From assembly GCA_045531955.1 (NCBI GenBank), contig JAZSFC010000051.1, positions 124,001 to 188,000 on the forward strand: a DNA stretch of 64,000 bases, written 5' to 3'. The position numbers were made by a program, and so were the translations under genes. Source of the stretch: SIG299 sp045531955. Lineage in GTDB: Bacteria > Bacillota > Clostridia > Lachnospirales > Lachnospiraceae. The notes under the pieces were generated by a model. It saw only the letters and a list, made by a program, of their open reading frames with translations. It was not told the DNA's origin and did no database searches. How positions within the stretch are numbered: the stretch's first letter is position 1; each line of letters opens with the position of its first letter. Positions 32,943 through 41,105 of the stretch are shown in pieces.

Positions 32943-34110
32943 TACACTTACGATTATAAAAAAAGAATTTGCCCGCTTTTTCGGTGATAAGAGAATGATG
33001 TTTACAACTATACTGATGCCGGGTCTTATGATATATATTATGTATACGTTAATGGGAAGCCTGATGATGGGACAGTTTGTTTCTGAAGAAGGCTTTGTGG
33101 CAACCGGTTACGTACAGAATATGCCGGAAGAGCTTGCTCCTATGTTAAAGGAGCTGCCGGTTGATTGGAAGTCTGTGGAAAATGATGCTGTGACTGAAAT
33201 TAAAACTTCGTTGGAGGAAAAGGAAGCTGACCTGTTAGTGCTTTTCCCGGAGCAGTTCATGGAAACTATGCTGGCTTATGAGGTGTCAGCGGAGAATGCG
33301 GCTCCACAGATTGAAATTTATTATAATTCTGCTAAGCCGGAATCTGCGGATGTGAATGCAATGTTGCATGCAATGCTGGAGCAATACGAAGCATCCCTAA
33401 CCAATCGTTTCGATATCAATGAGGGACAGGGAAAATATGATATGGCAACGGACCAGGATATGACCGGTCAATTGTTTTCCATGCTTCTTCCAATGTTAAT
33501 GATGACCTTTATGTTTAGCAGTTGCATTTCGGTAGCGCCGGAATCTATTGCCGGTGAAAAGGAGCGCGGCACCATTGCGACTTTGCTGGTAACTCCTATG
33601 AAGAGAAGCTCTCTGGCTCTTGGAAAAATCATCAGCTTAAGCTGTATTGCCTTGATTTCCGGTGTTTCCAGTTTTATTGGTACCATGCTTTCCCTTCCGA
33701 ATATGATGAGCGCGGCAGGCGGAGTGGATGCTTCTTTTTATACCTTTGGTGATTATGCCATGCTGCTCGGAATTATTTTATCTACGGTAGTATTGCTGGT
33801 ATCCTTTATTTCAATTATTTCTGCCTTTGCAAAGAGCATCAAGGAGGCCACCAGTACCTGCTCTCCAATGACAATTCTTACTATGGTGGTAAGCCTGGTT
33901 CCGATGATGGGCTCTGAAGGGTTAAAGAGTATTGGTATGTTGTTTATTCCTGTATTAAACAGTGTGCTTTGCATGAACAACATTTTTGCTTTCCAGGCGG
34001 ATGTATCCCGTGTGCTTTTGACCATTGGAGTAAATATTATTTATGCCGGATTAATGACCTTTGGATTAACCAGAATATTCAACAGCGAAAAAGCAATGTT
34101 TTCCAAATAG
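32932..34110 (+). CDS. ABC transporter permease (NatB-like, ABC-2 type)
   Basis: 392 residues from ATG 32932, which is inside the end of the ATPase gene. Six transmembrane ABC-2 permease: first helix at about 25-45, a large extracytoplasmic domain (about 50-180), then a membrane block from about 185 with ESIAGEKERGTIATLLVTPMKRSSLALGKI, the conserved coupling segment of NatB/YhaP proteins. The N-terminus matches NatB proteins (IIKKEFARFFGDKRM). Partner of the 32160-32942 ATPase. Confidence 0.92.
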   Translation: MKNNTLTIIKKEFARFFGDKRMMFTTILMPGLMIYIMYTLMGSLMMGQFVSEEGFVATGYVQNMPEELAPMLKELPVDWKSVENDAVTEIKTSLEEKEADLLVLFPEQFMETMLAYEVSAENAAPQIEIYYNSAKPESADVNAMLHAMLEQYEASLTNRFDINEGQGKYDMATDQDMTGQLFSMLLPMLMMTFMFSSCISVAPESIAGEKERGTIATLLVTPMKRSSLALGKIISLSCIALISGVSSFIGTMLSLPNMMSAAGGVDASFYTFGDYAMLLGIILSTVVLLVSFISIISAFAKSIKEATSTCSPMTILTMVVSLVPMMGSEGLKSIGMLFIPVLNSVLCMNNIFAFQADVSRVLLTIGVNIIYAGLMTFGLTRIFNSEKAMFSK

Positions 34111-34155
34111 GTTGTGAAATTTATATAATCTTTTCTTTGACAGTTTATTAAAATT

Positions 34156-34200
34156 AAAATCGCTGCAACACCAGTGAATATGCGTGTTGTAGCGATTTTT
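34156..34200 (+). terminator. Intrinsic terminator after natAB-like genes
   Basis: AAAATCGCTGCAACA pairs with TGTTGTAGCGATTTT and is followed by TTTT; ends the 30.2-34.1 kb operon. Confidence 0.92.
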
Positions 34201-34246
34201 TTTCGTTATATTGTATATTAATCATCCGTCATTTTATATAAAAATA

Positions 34247-34275
34247 TTGACAATGTCGATATTCGATAATATAAT
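34247..34275 (+). promoter_or_regulatory. Consensus promoter of the second PadR-DUF2812 module
   Basis: Perfect TTGACA (34247-34252), 17 bp spacer and perfect TATAAT (34270-34275). Confidence 0.88.
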
Positions 34276-34302
34276 AAAAGTAACTAATAACGATATTCGA
34301 TA
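34257..34302. promoter_or_regulatory. PadR operator: 12-nt direct repeat around the promoter
   Basis: CGATATTCGATA occurs at 34257-34268 (in the spacer) and 34291-34302 (just downstream of the start site), 34 bp apart. The core TCGATATTCGA is itself a near-palindrome. Suits PadR autorepression. Confidence 0.65.
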
Positions 34303-34320
34303 TAAAAGGAGGTTAATGGT

Positions 34321-34632
34321 ATGCCAAGAGAAAAATTCCAAACGCTCACGGAGCAGATGTTTTACATTCTGTTGTGTTTAAAAGAAGAGTGTTGTGGTAT
34401 GGATATTATGAGTCAGGTGGAAGAACTGACAAACGGCCGCGTCCGGGTGGGTCCGGGTACACTTTACAATTTGCTGGAACAGTTTCAGTCTGCAGGTTTC
34501 ATCAAAGAAACCAAGGTGGTTGGCCGCAAACGCAGTTACATCTTACAGGAAAAGGGAGAAGCAATGCTTCGGGAAGAATATCAGCGGTTAAAAACGCTGA
34601 CGGATGATTTTGAAAACATATTTATGCAGTAA
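34321..34632 (+). CDS. PadR family transcriptional regulator
   Basis: 103 residues. FYILLCLKEECCGMDIMSQVEEL, GPGTLYNLLEQF and GRKRSYILQEKGE are diagnostic of PadR. A paralogue of the 30244-30558 regulator, but recognising a different repeat. ATG 34321 has AAAGGAGG upstream. It precedes the DUF2812 gene by 13 bp, making a minimal two-gene module. Confidence 0.92.
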   Translation: MPREKFQTLTEQMFYILLCLKEECCGMDIMSQVEELTNGRVRVGPGTLYNLLEQFQSAGFIKETKVVGRKRSYILQEKGEAMLREEYQRLKTLTDDFENIFMQ

Positions 34633-34645
34633 AGGAGGCAGGAGA

Positions 34646-36037
34646 ATGGCAAAGTACAAATATCAGATTGGTACCTTTAATTTATTTGATTATGCCGGTG
34701 TGGAACGTCACTTGGAAAAAATGGCTGCAAAGGGCTGGCAGTTTGATTCTATCGGTTCTTTCGGATGGAAATATAAAAAGGCGGAGCCGACACAGGTAAA
34801 ATATTCGGTAACTTATATTCCGGAGGCTTCGGATTTTGACCCGGAGCCGTTGGAAAAACAAAAGGAGATAGAGGCTTATTGTGAGGAAGCAGGATGGAAA
34901 AAGGTAGGCAGCTGGTTGCAGATGCTGATTTTTTGTTCGGACAATCCGGAAGCAGTGCCCATTGAAACCGATGAAGAATTACGTCTGGGATTTATCGAAA
35001 AGAGCATGAAAAAGAATCTGCTGGTTTCCCACGGTTTACTATTACTTGTATTTGTATTGAATATGTTTACCACCTTCAGCACAGCAAAAAGAAACTGGGT
35101 AGAATTTCTTTCTGACAGCCACAGGCTTTGGAACACCAGTGTATGGATGTGGGGTATCCTCATATTATTGATTGACCTTGCCTTTTATTTTGGCTGGATG
35201 CATAAAGCTAAGAAGGCAGTAAAAGAGGGACTTGGCTGTCCGGCACCAAAGGGCTACCGTTATTGGAACCGGATGGCCTGGTGCGGGTTGGCGGTGCTTG
35301 TTGTTGGAATGTTTGCTTCCTACACCTCAGGAATGATTTGGTTTATGTTGCTATATCTGGCAGGAATTATTCTGATTATTTTCGGCGTACGAAAACTGCA
35401 GCTTCACTTGAAAAAAGAGGGTGTTTCCAAGGGCGGAAACATGGTAGTTACCATGTTTTTGTGCATGTTTCTGACGATTTTATTTTTAGGTGTTTTTGTC
35501 GCAGTAATTATTGGTTTTGATATCAGCCTGACCGGGAAAAAGGAACCGGACGGTACCATTCTTTTAAACGGGAAGGAATGGAAGATTTATCAGGATACTT
35601 TGCCGCTTTACGTGGAGGACTTTGCAGAAACAGGGTATAGCGGTAGCTCCAGGGAGGCAAGAGAACAATCCAGCTTTTTGGCAGGTTACGGTGATTATGA
35701 GGAATTTTTGTTTGAGGGAAAAGAAGTAACATCGGTAAAAGTGGCAAACACGTATGAGGTAATTACCGTAAAAGCTAAGTTTTTATATAATTTTCTGCTG
35801 GAAGCTTTTTATGAACGGGAATTCCGCCATTCAGATGAGGAAGAAAAGCAGAAAACAGAGTATCGCGCCGTATATGAAGCAGAAAGCGGCACCATATACC
35901 GTCAGTATTACGAAGGACTTCCGGTAGTCCACGACTGGCTGATTCTTACAGAAAATAAAATTGTTCCGATGCATCTTTATCTGGATGATTTAACAGAAGA
36001 GCAGATGAAAAAAATAGTAGATAAATTTGCGGAGTAA
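34646..36037 (+). CDS. DUF2812 membrane protein (long form)
   Basis: 463 residues from ATG 34646 (AAAGGAGGCAGGAGA upstream). N-terminal DUF2812 domain (YQIGTFNLFDYAGVERHLEKMAAKGWQF) extends to about 110. Then four transmembrane helices (about 127-146, 168-185, 208-228, 232-245), one more near 270-295, and an extracellular tail of about 160 residues. The start at 34604 is an overlapping ATG inside padR without its own ribosome site. Paralogue of 30561-31112. Confidence 0.8.
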   Translation: MAKYKYQIGTFNLFDYAGVERHLEKMAAKGWQFDSIGSFGWKYKKAEPTQVKYSVTYIPEASDFDPEPLEKQKEIEAYCEEAGWKKVGSWLQMLIFCSDNPEAVPIETDEELRLGFIEKSMKKNLLVSHGLLLLVFVLNMFTTFSTAKRNWVEFLSDSHRLWNTSVWMWGILILLIDLAFYFGWMHKAKKAVKEGLGCPAPKGYRYWNRMAWCGLAVLVVGMFASYTSGMIWFMLLYLAGIILIIFGVRKLQLHLKKEGVSKGGNMVVTMFLCMFLTILFLGVFVAVIIGFDISLTGKKEPDGTILLNGKEWKIYQDTLPLYVEDFAETGYSGSSREAREQSSFLAGYGDYEEFLFEGKEVTSVKVANTYEVITVKAKFLYNFLLEAFYEREFRHSDEEEKQKTEYRAVYEAESGTIYRQYYEGLPVVHDWLILTENKIVPMHLYLDDLTEEQMKKIVDKFAE

Positions 36038-36045
36038 ATTCATGG

Positions 36046-36074
36046 TTGACAACTTTCCTTGTCAATGCTATACT
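36046..36074 (+). promoter_or_regulatory. Promoter of the M50 protease gene
   Basis: TTGACA (36046-36051), 17 bp, TATACT (36069-36074). The -35 is part of a dyad operator. Confidence 0.8.
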
Positions 36075-36098
36075 CGTTTTGACAAGAATAGTTGTCAA
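36046..36098. promoter_or_regulatory. Double operator TTGACAA-N6-TTGTCAA
   Basis: Two identical dyads: TTGACAA-CTTTCC-TTGTCAA at 36046-36065 (overlapping the -35) and TTGACAA-GAATAG-TTGTCAA at 36079-36098 (about the transcription start). Half-sites are identical in all four positions, with the same 6 bp gap. The cognate repressor is not obvious locally; the upstream PadR genes use other motifs. Confidence 0.75.
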
Positions 36099-36131
36099 AA
36101 AGGAGAATAACAAATAGGAGTATATGTAAAA

Positions 36132-37280
36132 ATGAGTGAAAGTAAGAAGAAAAAGAAATTTCCGTGGAAGTCTATTGTGATGATTGCGGTGTTTTTGGGA
36201 GCAAGCTTTGGAGTGGGCTGGTTTATCGGGTCGGTGATGAATCCTGTGTTAGATAAAATGTCCAAAGGGGAGCTGATTACCGGTCTGGTTGTCATTTATA
36301 TAAGCTTCCTTTTGTCTTACTTTTTGCAGATTGTCATACACGAGGGCGGACACCTGGTTTTTGGCCTGTTGACCGGCTATCAGTATTCTTCGTTTCGCAT
36401 CGGCAGTTTTATGTGGGTAAAGCTGGACGGAAAAATCCGTTTAAAGCGGTATTCTATGTCCGGAACCGGCGGACAGTGTTTAATGGCTCCTCCGGATATG
36501 GTAGACGGAAAAATTCCGTACGTATTATATAATATGGGTGGTGCTATTGCTAACATTGTAGTTTCGGTGGTTCCGTTGGTAATTGCTTTAGTTTTCAGTG
36601 AATTTTCCCTGGTAACCGGTGTCATCATTGTGTGGTCAGTCATTGGTTTATTTTTTGCATTCCTGAATGGTATTCCGTTAAAAATGCAGGGTATGCCAAA
36701 CGACGGTCACAATGCCATGTCCCTTGGTAAGCATCCGGAGGCTATGAAGGCTTTTTGGCTGCAAATGAAGATTAATGAACAGGTGGCACTTGGAAAGCGT
36801 TTAAAGGATTTGCCGGAGGAATGGTTTGAATTACCATCCAAGGAAGGAATGCAGAACACTTTGATTGCTACTATTGCAGTATTTGCCTGCAACCGCCTGA
36901 TGGATTTGGGACGGTATGCAGAAGCAGATGAGCTGATGGAACGTGTGCTTGCTGAAAAGGGTGGCATGGTAGGTGTCCATGTGCAGATATTAAAGGCAGA
37001 CCGCGTATTTTGCGAGATGGTAGGAGAAAACCGTCCGGAAAAGCTGGAAGAACTTTACGATGATGAGTTAAAGAAATTCCTGAAAGCTATGAGAAAATCT
37101 CCAAGCACTTACCGCGTAGAGTATTTGTACGCGAAGTACATAGAGAAAGACGAGAAGAAAGCTGCTACAGCAATGGCAGGCTTTGAAAAGGTGGCAAAAA
37201 CATATCCGTATCCTCATGAAATTGAGGGGGAGCGGGAAATGATAGCTTACGCAGAAGAGAAATTGCAAAATAATTTGTAA
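36132..37280 (+). CDS. M50-type membrane metalloprotease (site-2 protease-like)
   Basis: 382 residues. HEGGH (His70-His74, HExxH type) within a membrane segment, preceded by two transmembrane helices (16-38, 50-68) and followed by further helices, is the zinc site of peptidase M50 site-2-protease-like proteins. The last third is soluble and rich in alpha-hairpins, possibly TPR-like (AEADELMERVLAEKGG). No conserved NPDG-type motif was seen. It may cut an anti-regulator in the membrane. Controlled by the double operator upstream. Confidence 0.75.
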   Translation: MSESKKKKKFPWKSIVMIAVFLGASFGVGWFIGSVMNPVLDKMSKGELITGLVVIYISFLLSYFLQIVIHEGGHLVFGLLTGYQYSSFRIGSFMWVKLDGKIRLKRYSMSGTGGQCLMAPPDMVDGKIPYVLYNMGGAIANIVVSVVPLVIALVFSEFSLVTGVIIVWSVIGLFFAFLNGIPLKMQGMPNDGHNAMSLGKHPEAMKAFWLQMKINEQVALGKRLKDLPEEWFELPSKEGMQNTLIATIAVFACNRLMDLGRYAEADELMERVLAEKGGMVGVHVQILKADRVFCEMVGENRPEKLEELYDDELKKFLKAMRKSPSTYRVEYLYAKYIEKDEKKAATAMAGFEKVAKTYPYPHEIEGEREMIAYAEEKLQNNL

Positions 37281-37303
37281 CTAAACTATATTTTTTATTA
37301 AAA

Positions 37304-37382
37304 GAGCCGAATATGGAACTCATACTTTCTGAACCCGCATACGCTTCTGGTTCTTGAAAGTATGGGTTCCATATATCGGCTC
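37304..37382. terminator. Bidirectional terminator with long stem and ACCCGC apex
   Basis: GAGCCGA...TATGGAACTCATACTTTC pairs with GAAAGTATGGGTTCCATATATCGGCTC (one symmetric internal irregularity), with T/A-rich flanks on both sides. The apex GAACCCGC...GGTTC (37331-37353) is related to the apices of the terminators at 5590, 41065 and 55271. Serves convergent genes. Confidence 0.85.
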
Positions 37383-37401
37383 AGTTTAATTAAAAGAAAA
37401 A

Positions 37402-39270
37402 TCAGTTACAAATTATTTTGTATTCTTCTGTGGTAAGATGATATTGTTCTGCTATCCGGTAGTCCAGGAGAAAATAAGTTTCTTTGAATTCTTGTGTTGC
37501 ATCTTCTAAAACCATTAGTTTGTCCACTAACTTCACAATTTCCCTCTGGGTTTCCTCATCTGCCACCGGTATCGGGATCTGCTCTAAGTGGGAGCGGAGT
37601 ATCTTAACGGAGTGGAACATCTTTTCAAAGAAGAACTGTGCCACGGAGGAATTTAGTATCGCCAGGATATATTTCACGGACAATCCCGGTATTTGTGGAA
37701 TTACAATATTGCAGCTGTTTAAGGAAAGCAGTCCGGTGTTATCGTAGGCAAATATCAGTTGCTTGTTGATGAAGCGGTAAAACAGTTTTTCCGGGGCACG
37801 ATAGAGGTGTTCCGGTGCGGTCTGTTGAAAGAGTTCCGGCTGAAAGGATACATAACCGGAGTTAGAGTTGATGTGATACTTGCTGATATCACTGCCTTTG
37901 ATGATTGGTTCCAGACCTTCGGCAGGAGTGCTATGTAATAATGCTGAATTGTTTCCGGTTACAATGCCAAGGGCAAATTTAGAACGTTCTACAAGTGTAG
38001 TTATGCTTGGGCATGTTGTAATTTTATGTAACAGCAGGTATTCCGGGTCTGAGATACCAAAATTGAAGAAATCTGCATATATAGTGCGTTCTACTTTAGT
38101 AGAAATGGTAGCACCGTTGGAAAGGGTGACCGGTACGTTTTGAAAAAAAGGCTTAGCGGTATCTTTTTCTACGGCAAAAATTATGCTTGGACAATATACC
38201 TGTTCAAAGGCTTCCCCAAGGTATTCTACGGAATGTACGCAAGTGCTTTTCAGCAGAAGTTCCCGTACGGACGTGTGCGCTTTTACGGTCAGAATTGCTT
38301 CCGGTAAAACAAAGGAAAGTAATCCCTTCGGGTTTAATTTGTTCAAGCTCTGTTCTATAAATAAATCATATATTTCGATAGAACTTCCTTTTGCACAGGA
38401 AAAGCAGTTCCGGTATGTTTTCTTTTCTTCGGAAGAGAGCTTTGCGCCCCAAGGCGGGTTACCGATGATAATATCATAAGTACCGGTGTGGTCAGCCAAA
38501 AAATCGGAAACCGTAATATTTTTCTGTAAAAGTTCAACTTCCTTCAAAGTAGTAATATGATACTTCAAAGCAAGGTTGATTCTGGTTAACACGGCGCTGA
38601 GCGGGTTTATATCATTACCGTATATGTTTTTCATTGGAAAATCCGTTGGCAGTTGTAATAAAAAGATTCCGGTGCCGCAGCTCGGGTCAAAAACGGTTTG
38701 GCTGGATTGCAAAACCGGTAAGTGATGCTCTACCAGGCGTTTTGCCAGCGAAGCTGAGGTATAATAAGAGCCGGAAGCTTTGCGGTCTTTCATATTACGT
38801 AAGGACTGATAAAAGAGTCCCAGAGTGTCTTCAGCGGGCATGTAAGTATAGGTGGTTTCGGCACAATATTCCGGATTTGCTGTTATCCATTGACAAAAAC
38901 AAGTTTCTTCTGCAAGTTCATTCAGAAATAGCTGAAACAGGGAAACATCAGGATATCCGGCAGAAAGAATTAACTGTTCTGCACAATAGCGGAGCCTGCA
39001 GCGAAGAGAACTGTCATCTGATGCAGGAATATTTGCACTGATATAAGTCTTATTTCTCCTGCTTTTTAAGCAGGCAATGCTTCCGTTTGCGAGGGCTTCC
39101 TTTAAGGTATGCAAATTGTCTTCGTTGAAAAGCGGTTTCGCTTTGGAATCAAAAGAAACAGGAATCAGGCGTCCGGACTTCATCCAGTTTCTGCCGGTGG
39201 CGGTGGAAATGGAGAGAAGCTCGCAGGCCTCGGATAAGGTATACAGTTTTTCGGTGCGTTTTATACTCAT
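37402..39270 (-). CDS. N6-adenine-specific DNA methyltransferase (TaqI/Eco57I-like), orphan
   Basis: 622 residues from ATG 39270 (GGAGA seven bases upstream); a longer version from 39327 adds 19 residues without a ribosome site. N-terminal helix-turn-helix like MerR/excisionase (TLSEACELLSISTATGRNWMKSG), AdoMet motif I VFDPSCGTGIFLL (about 194), catalytic NPPW (271-274), and a TaqI-type specificity region with SGYVSFQPELFQ and LKILRSHLEQIPIPVAD (target recognition). No restriction endonuclease gene lies beside it. Possible solitary methyltransferase, or a remnant of a type IIG/BREX-like system; the HTH suggests DNA-directed targeting. Confidence 0.8.
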   Translation of the reverse strand: MSIKRTEKLYTLSEACELLSISTATGRNWMKSGRLIPVSFDSKAKPLFNEDNLHTLKEALANGSIACLKSRRNKTYISANIPASDDSSLRCRLRYCAEQLILSAGYPDVSLFQLFLNELAEETCFCQWITANPEYCAETTYTYMPAEDTLGLFYQSLRNMKDRKASGSYYTSASLAKRLVEHHLPVLQSSQTVFDPSCGTGIFLLQLPTDFPMKNIYGNDINPLSAVLTRINLALKYHITTLKEVELLQKNITVSDFLADHTGTYDIIIGNPPWGAKLSSEEKKTYRNCFSCAKGSSIEIYDLFIEQSLNKLNPKGLLSFVLPEAILTVKAHTSVRELLLKSTCVHSVEYLGEAFEQVYCPSIIFAVEKDTAKPFFQNVPVTLSNGATISTKVERTIYADFFNFGISDPEYLLLHKITTCPSITTLVERSKFALGIVTGNNSALLHSTPAEGLEPIIKGSDISKYHINSNSGYVSFQPELFQQTAPEHLYRAPEKLFYRFINKQLIFAYDNTGLLSLNSCNIVIPQIPGLSVKYILAILNSSVAQFFFEKMFHSVKILRSHLEQIPIPVADEETQREIVKLVDKLMVLEDATQEFKETYFLLDYRIAEQYHLTTEEYKIICN

Positions 39271-39340
39271 GAAAAAGTCTCCGATTGTTAATAAAACCAT
39301 TATGAAATACCAGGATTCATAAGTCAATAGCGAAAAAGCC

Positions 39341-39368
39341 TTGACAAACGAAAAATGAGTGGTATAAT
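39341..39368 (+). promoter_or_regulatory. Promoter of the tyrS T-box transcript
   Basis: TTGACA (39341-39346), 16 bp spacer, TATAAT (39363-39368), followed closely by the T-box stem I. Confidence 0.85.
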
Positions 39369-39379
39369 TGCACTATCAA

Positions 39380-39640
39380 AAACGATGATAGGAAGAAGTA
39401 GTGGTGAACTATCCTTACAGAAAGCTGCCGGCAGATGAGAGGCGCAAGGTAACCCATCATGAATACATCCCGGAGTTGCGCACCGAAAAGAAATGAGTAG
39501 GCTGCGACGGAAGACAACCGTTAACGTGTCAGAGTATCGCAATAGCTGTACTTGCTAAGGTAAATGATGTGAGTCATTTATAAATTAAGGTGGTAACACG
39601 AGTTTATGCCTCGTCCTTATAGTAGGACGGGGCTTTTTTT
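39380..39640 (+). promoter_or_regulatory. T-box riboswitch (tyrosine) upstream of tyrS
   Basis: Stem I begins in the GATGATAGGAAGAAGTAG region, with AGAAAGCTGCCGG...GAGAGGCGC in the expected stem I position. The specifier is GAA-TAC-A with TAC at 39464-39466, a tyrosine codon. The T-box AAGGTGGTAACACG is at about 39587-39600. The competing terminator CCTCGTCCTTATAGTAGGACGGGGC plus T run is at 39608-39640. Uncharged tRNA-Tyr would pair with specifier and T-box and prevent termination, raising tyrS. Confidence 0.92.
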
Positions 39641-39763
39641 GCGGGTATAAGCAAAGGTTTGTTAGAAGAACTTTGTAAGAAATGTATTTCATTGCAAAGT
39701 TTCTTCAACAAACCGCGCAACGCGACTGAGAGAGCGATAGCTCTCGAAGTGCTTATACCGCAA
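39639..39763 (+). other. Nested hairpin element between T-box terminator and tyrS
   Basis: TTGCGGGTATAAGCA (39639-39653) pairs with TGCTTATACCGCAA (39750-39763). Inside, GGTTTGTT...GAA...CTTTG pairs with CAAAG...TTC...AACAAACC, and GAGAGCGATAGCTCTC is a local hairpin. It is not part of the T-box proper, has no ORF and does not bury the tyrS ribosome site (AGGAGG near 39806). A mobile hairpin element is possible. Confidence 0.5.
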
Positions 39764-39819
39764 TAGAGATTCATTAGCAAGAGAGCTGTAAAAATCCACA
39801 TTTATAGGAGGAAAAAAAG

Positions 39820-41046
39820 ATGACTGTTTATGAAGAATTAGTCGCAAGAGGCCTGATTGCACAGGTAACAAACGAAAAAGAAATCAAGGAAATGATTAAC
39901 GAAGGTAAAGCCGTATTTTACATCGGCTTTGACCCAACTGCAGACAGCCTTCATGTAGGTCACTTCATGGCACTTTGCTTAATGAAGAGACTGCAGATGG
40001 CAGGTAACAAACCAATCGCTTTAATTGGTGGCGGTACTGCTATGATCGGTGACCCATCCGGCAGAACCGATATGCGTCAGATGATGACAACAGAAACCAT
40101 CGCCCACAACTGCGAATGCTTTAAGCAGCAGATGAGCAAGTTCATCGACTTCTCTGATGGCAAGGCAATGATGGTAAATAACGCTGACTGGCTCATGGGC
40201 TTAAATTACATCGAAGTGCTTCGTGAGGTTGGTCCTCACTTTTCCGTAAACCGTATGCTTACCGCAGAGTGTTACAAGCAGAGAATGGAAAAGGGTCTCA
40301 GCTTCTTAGAGTTTAACTACATGATTATGCAGAGCTACGACTTCTTAGCATTATTCCAGAAGTACGGCTGTAATATGCAGTTCGGCGGCGACGACCAGTG
40401 GAGCAATATGCTGGGCGGTACCGAGCTTATCCGTAGAAAGCTCGGTAAGGATGCACATGCTATGACCATCAACCTTCTGTTAAATTCCGAAGGTAAGAAG
40501 ATGGGTAAGACCCAGTCCGGTGCTGTATGGCTTGATCCAAACAAGACCACACCGTTCGAGTTCTTCCAGTACTGGAGAAATGTAGGTGACCAGGACGTTA
40601 TTAAGTGCTTAAAGATGTTAACCTTCCTTCCATTAGAAGAAATTGCTAAGATGGAATCCTGGGAGGGTAGCCAGTTAAATCAGGCAAAGGAAATTCTTGC
40701 ATTCGAGCTTACCAAGCTGGTTCACGGTGAGGAAGAAGCAAACAAGGCATTAGAGGCTTCCAAGGCACTGTTTGCAGGCGGCGGCAGCTTAGAGAATATG
40801 CCAACCACAGAGCTTACTGACGAGCAGTTTACCGATGGCGCTATCGATATCATCTCCATGATGGTAGCAGCAGGCATGGTAGCTTCCCGTTCCGAAGGCA
40901 GACGTGCCATTGAGCAGGGTGGTGTAACCGTAGAAGGTGAAAAGGTAACCGATATCGGTACGAAGTTCACTAAGGAAGACTTATCCGGTGAAGGCAAGAT
41001 TGTCAAGAAGGGTAAGAAGAGCTTTAACAGAGTAATTTTTAAGTAA
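39820..41046 (+). CDS. tyrS: Tyrosyl-tRNA synthetase
   Basis: 408 residues. Class I synthetase with FYIGFDPTADSLHVGH (HVGH at 45-48), KMSKS-equivalent KKMGKT (about 227-232) and a C-terminal S4 RNA-binding domain (about 345-405, ASRSEGRRAIEQGGVTVEGEKV). Activates tyrosine and loads tRNA-Tyr. Upstream T-box with a UAC specifier agrees. AGGAGG precedes the ATG. Followed by an intrinsic terminator. Confidence 0.97.
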   Translation: MTVYEELVARGLIAQVTNEKEIKEMINEGKAVFYIGFDPTADSLHVGHFMALCLMKRLQMAGNKPIALIGGGTAMIGDPSGRTDMRQMMTTETIAHNCECFKQQMSKFIDFSDGKAMMVNNADWLMGLNYIEVLREVGPHFSVNRMLTAECYKQRMEKGLSFLEFNYMIMQSYDFLALFQKYGCNMQFGGDDQWSNMLGGTELIRRKLGKDAHAMTINLLLNSEGKKMGKTQSGAVWLDPNKTTPFEFFQYWRNVGDQDVIKCLKMLTFLPLEEIAKMESWEGSQLNQAKEILAFELTKLVHGEEEANKALEASKALFAGGGSLENMPTTELTDEQFTDGAIDIISMMVAAGMVASRSEGRRAIEQGGVTVEGEKVTDIGTKFTKEDLSGEGKIVKKGKKSFNRVIFK

Positions 41047-41048
41047 TC

Positions 41049-41104
41049 AAAAAAGAATCCCCCGGACCCGCTCGTCGCTGACGGTCCGGATGGGATTCTT
41101 TTTG
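41049..41104 (+). terminator. Terminator of tyrS with the 22-nt apical motif
   Basis: AATCAAAAAGAATCCC pairs with GGGATTCTTTTTGATT; the T run is in the right arm. The apex GACCCGCTCGTCGCTGACGGTC (41065-41086) is the same 22-nt motif as at 5590-5611 (other strand), with one difference. Confidence 0.9.
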
Positions 41105-41105
41105 A

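Noticed and set aside
37402..39327. BREX or type I restriction system around the adenine methylase
   Set aside because: No PglZ, BrxC, HsdS or HsdR gene nearby; the neighbours are T-box/tyrS and an M50 protease.
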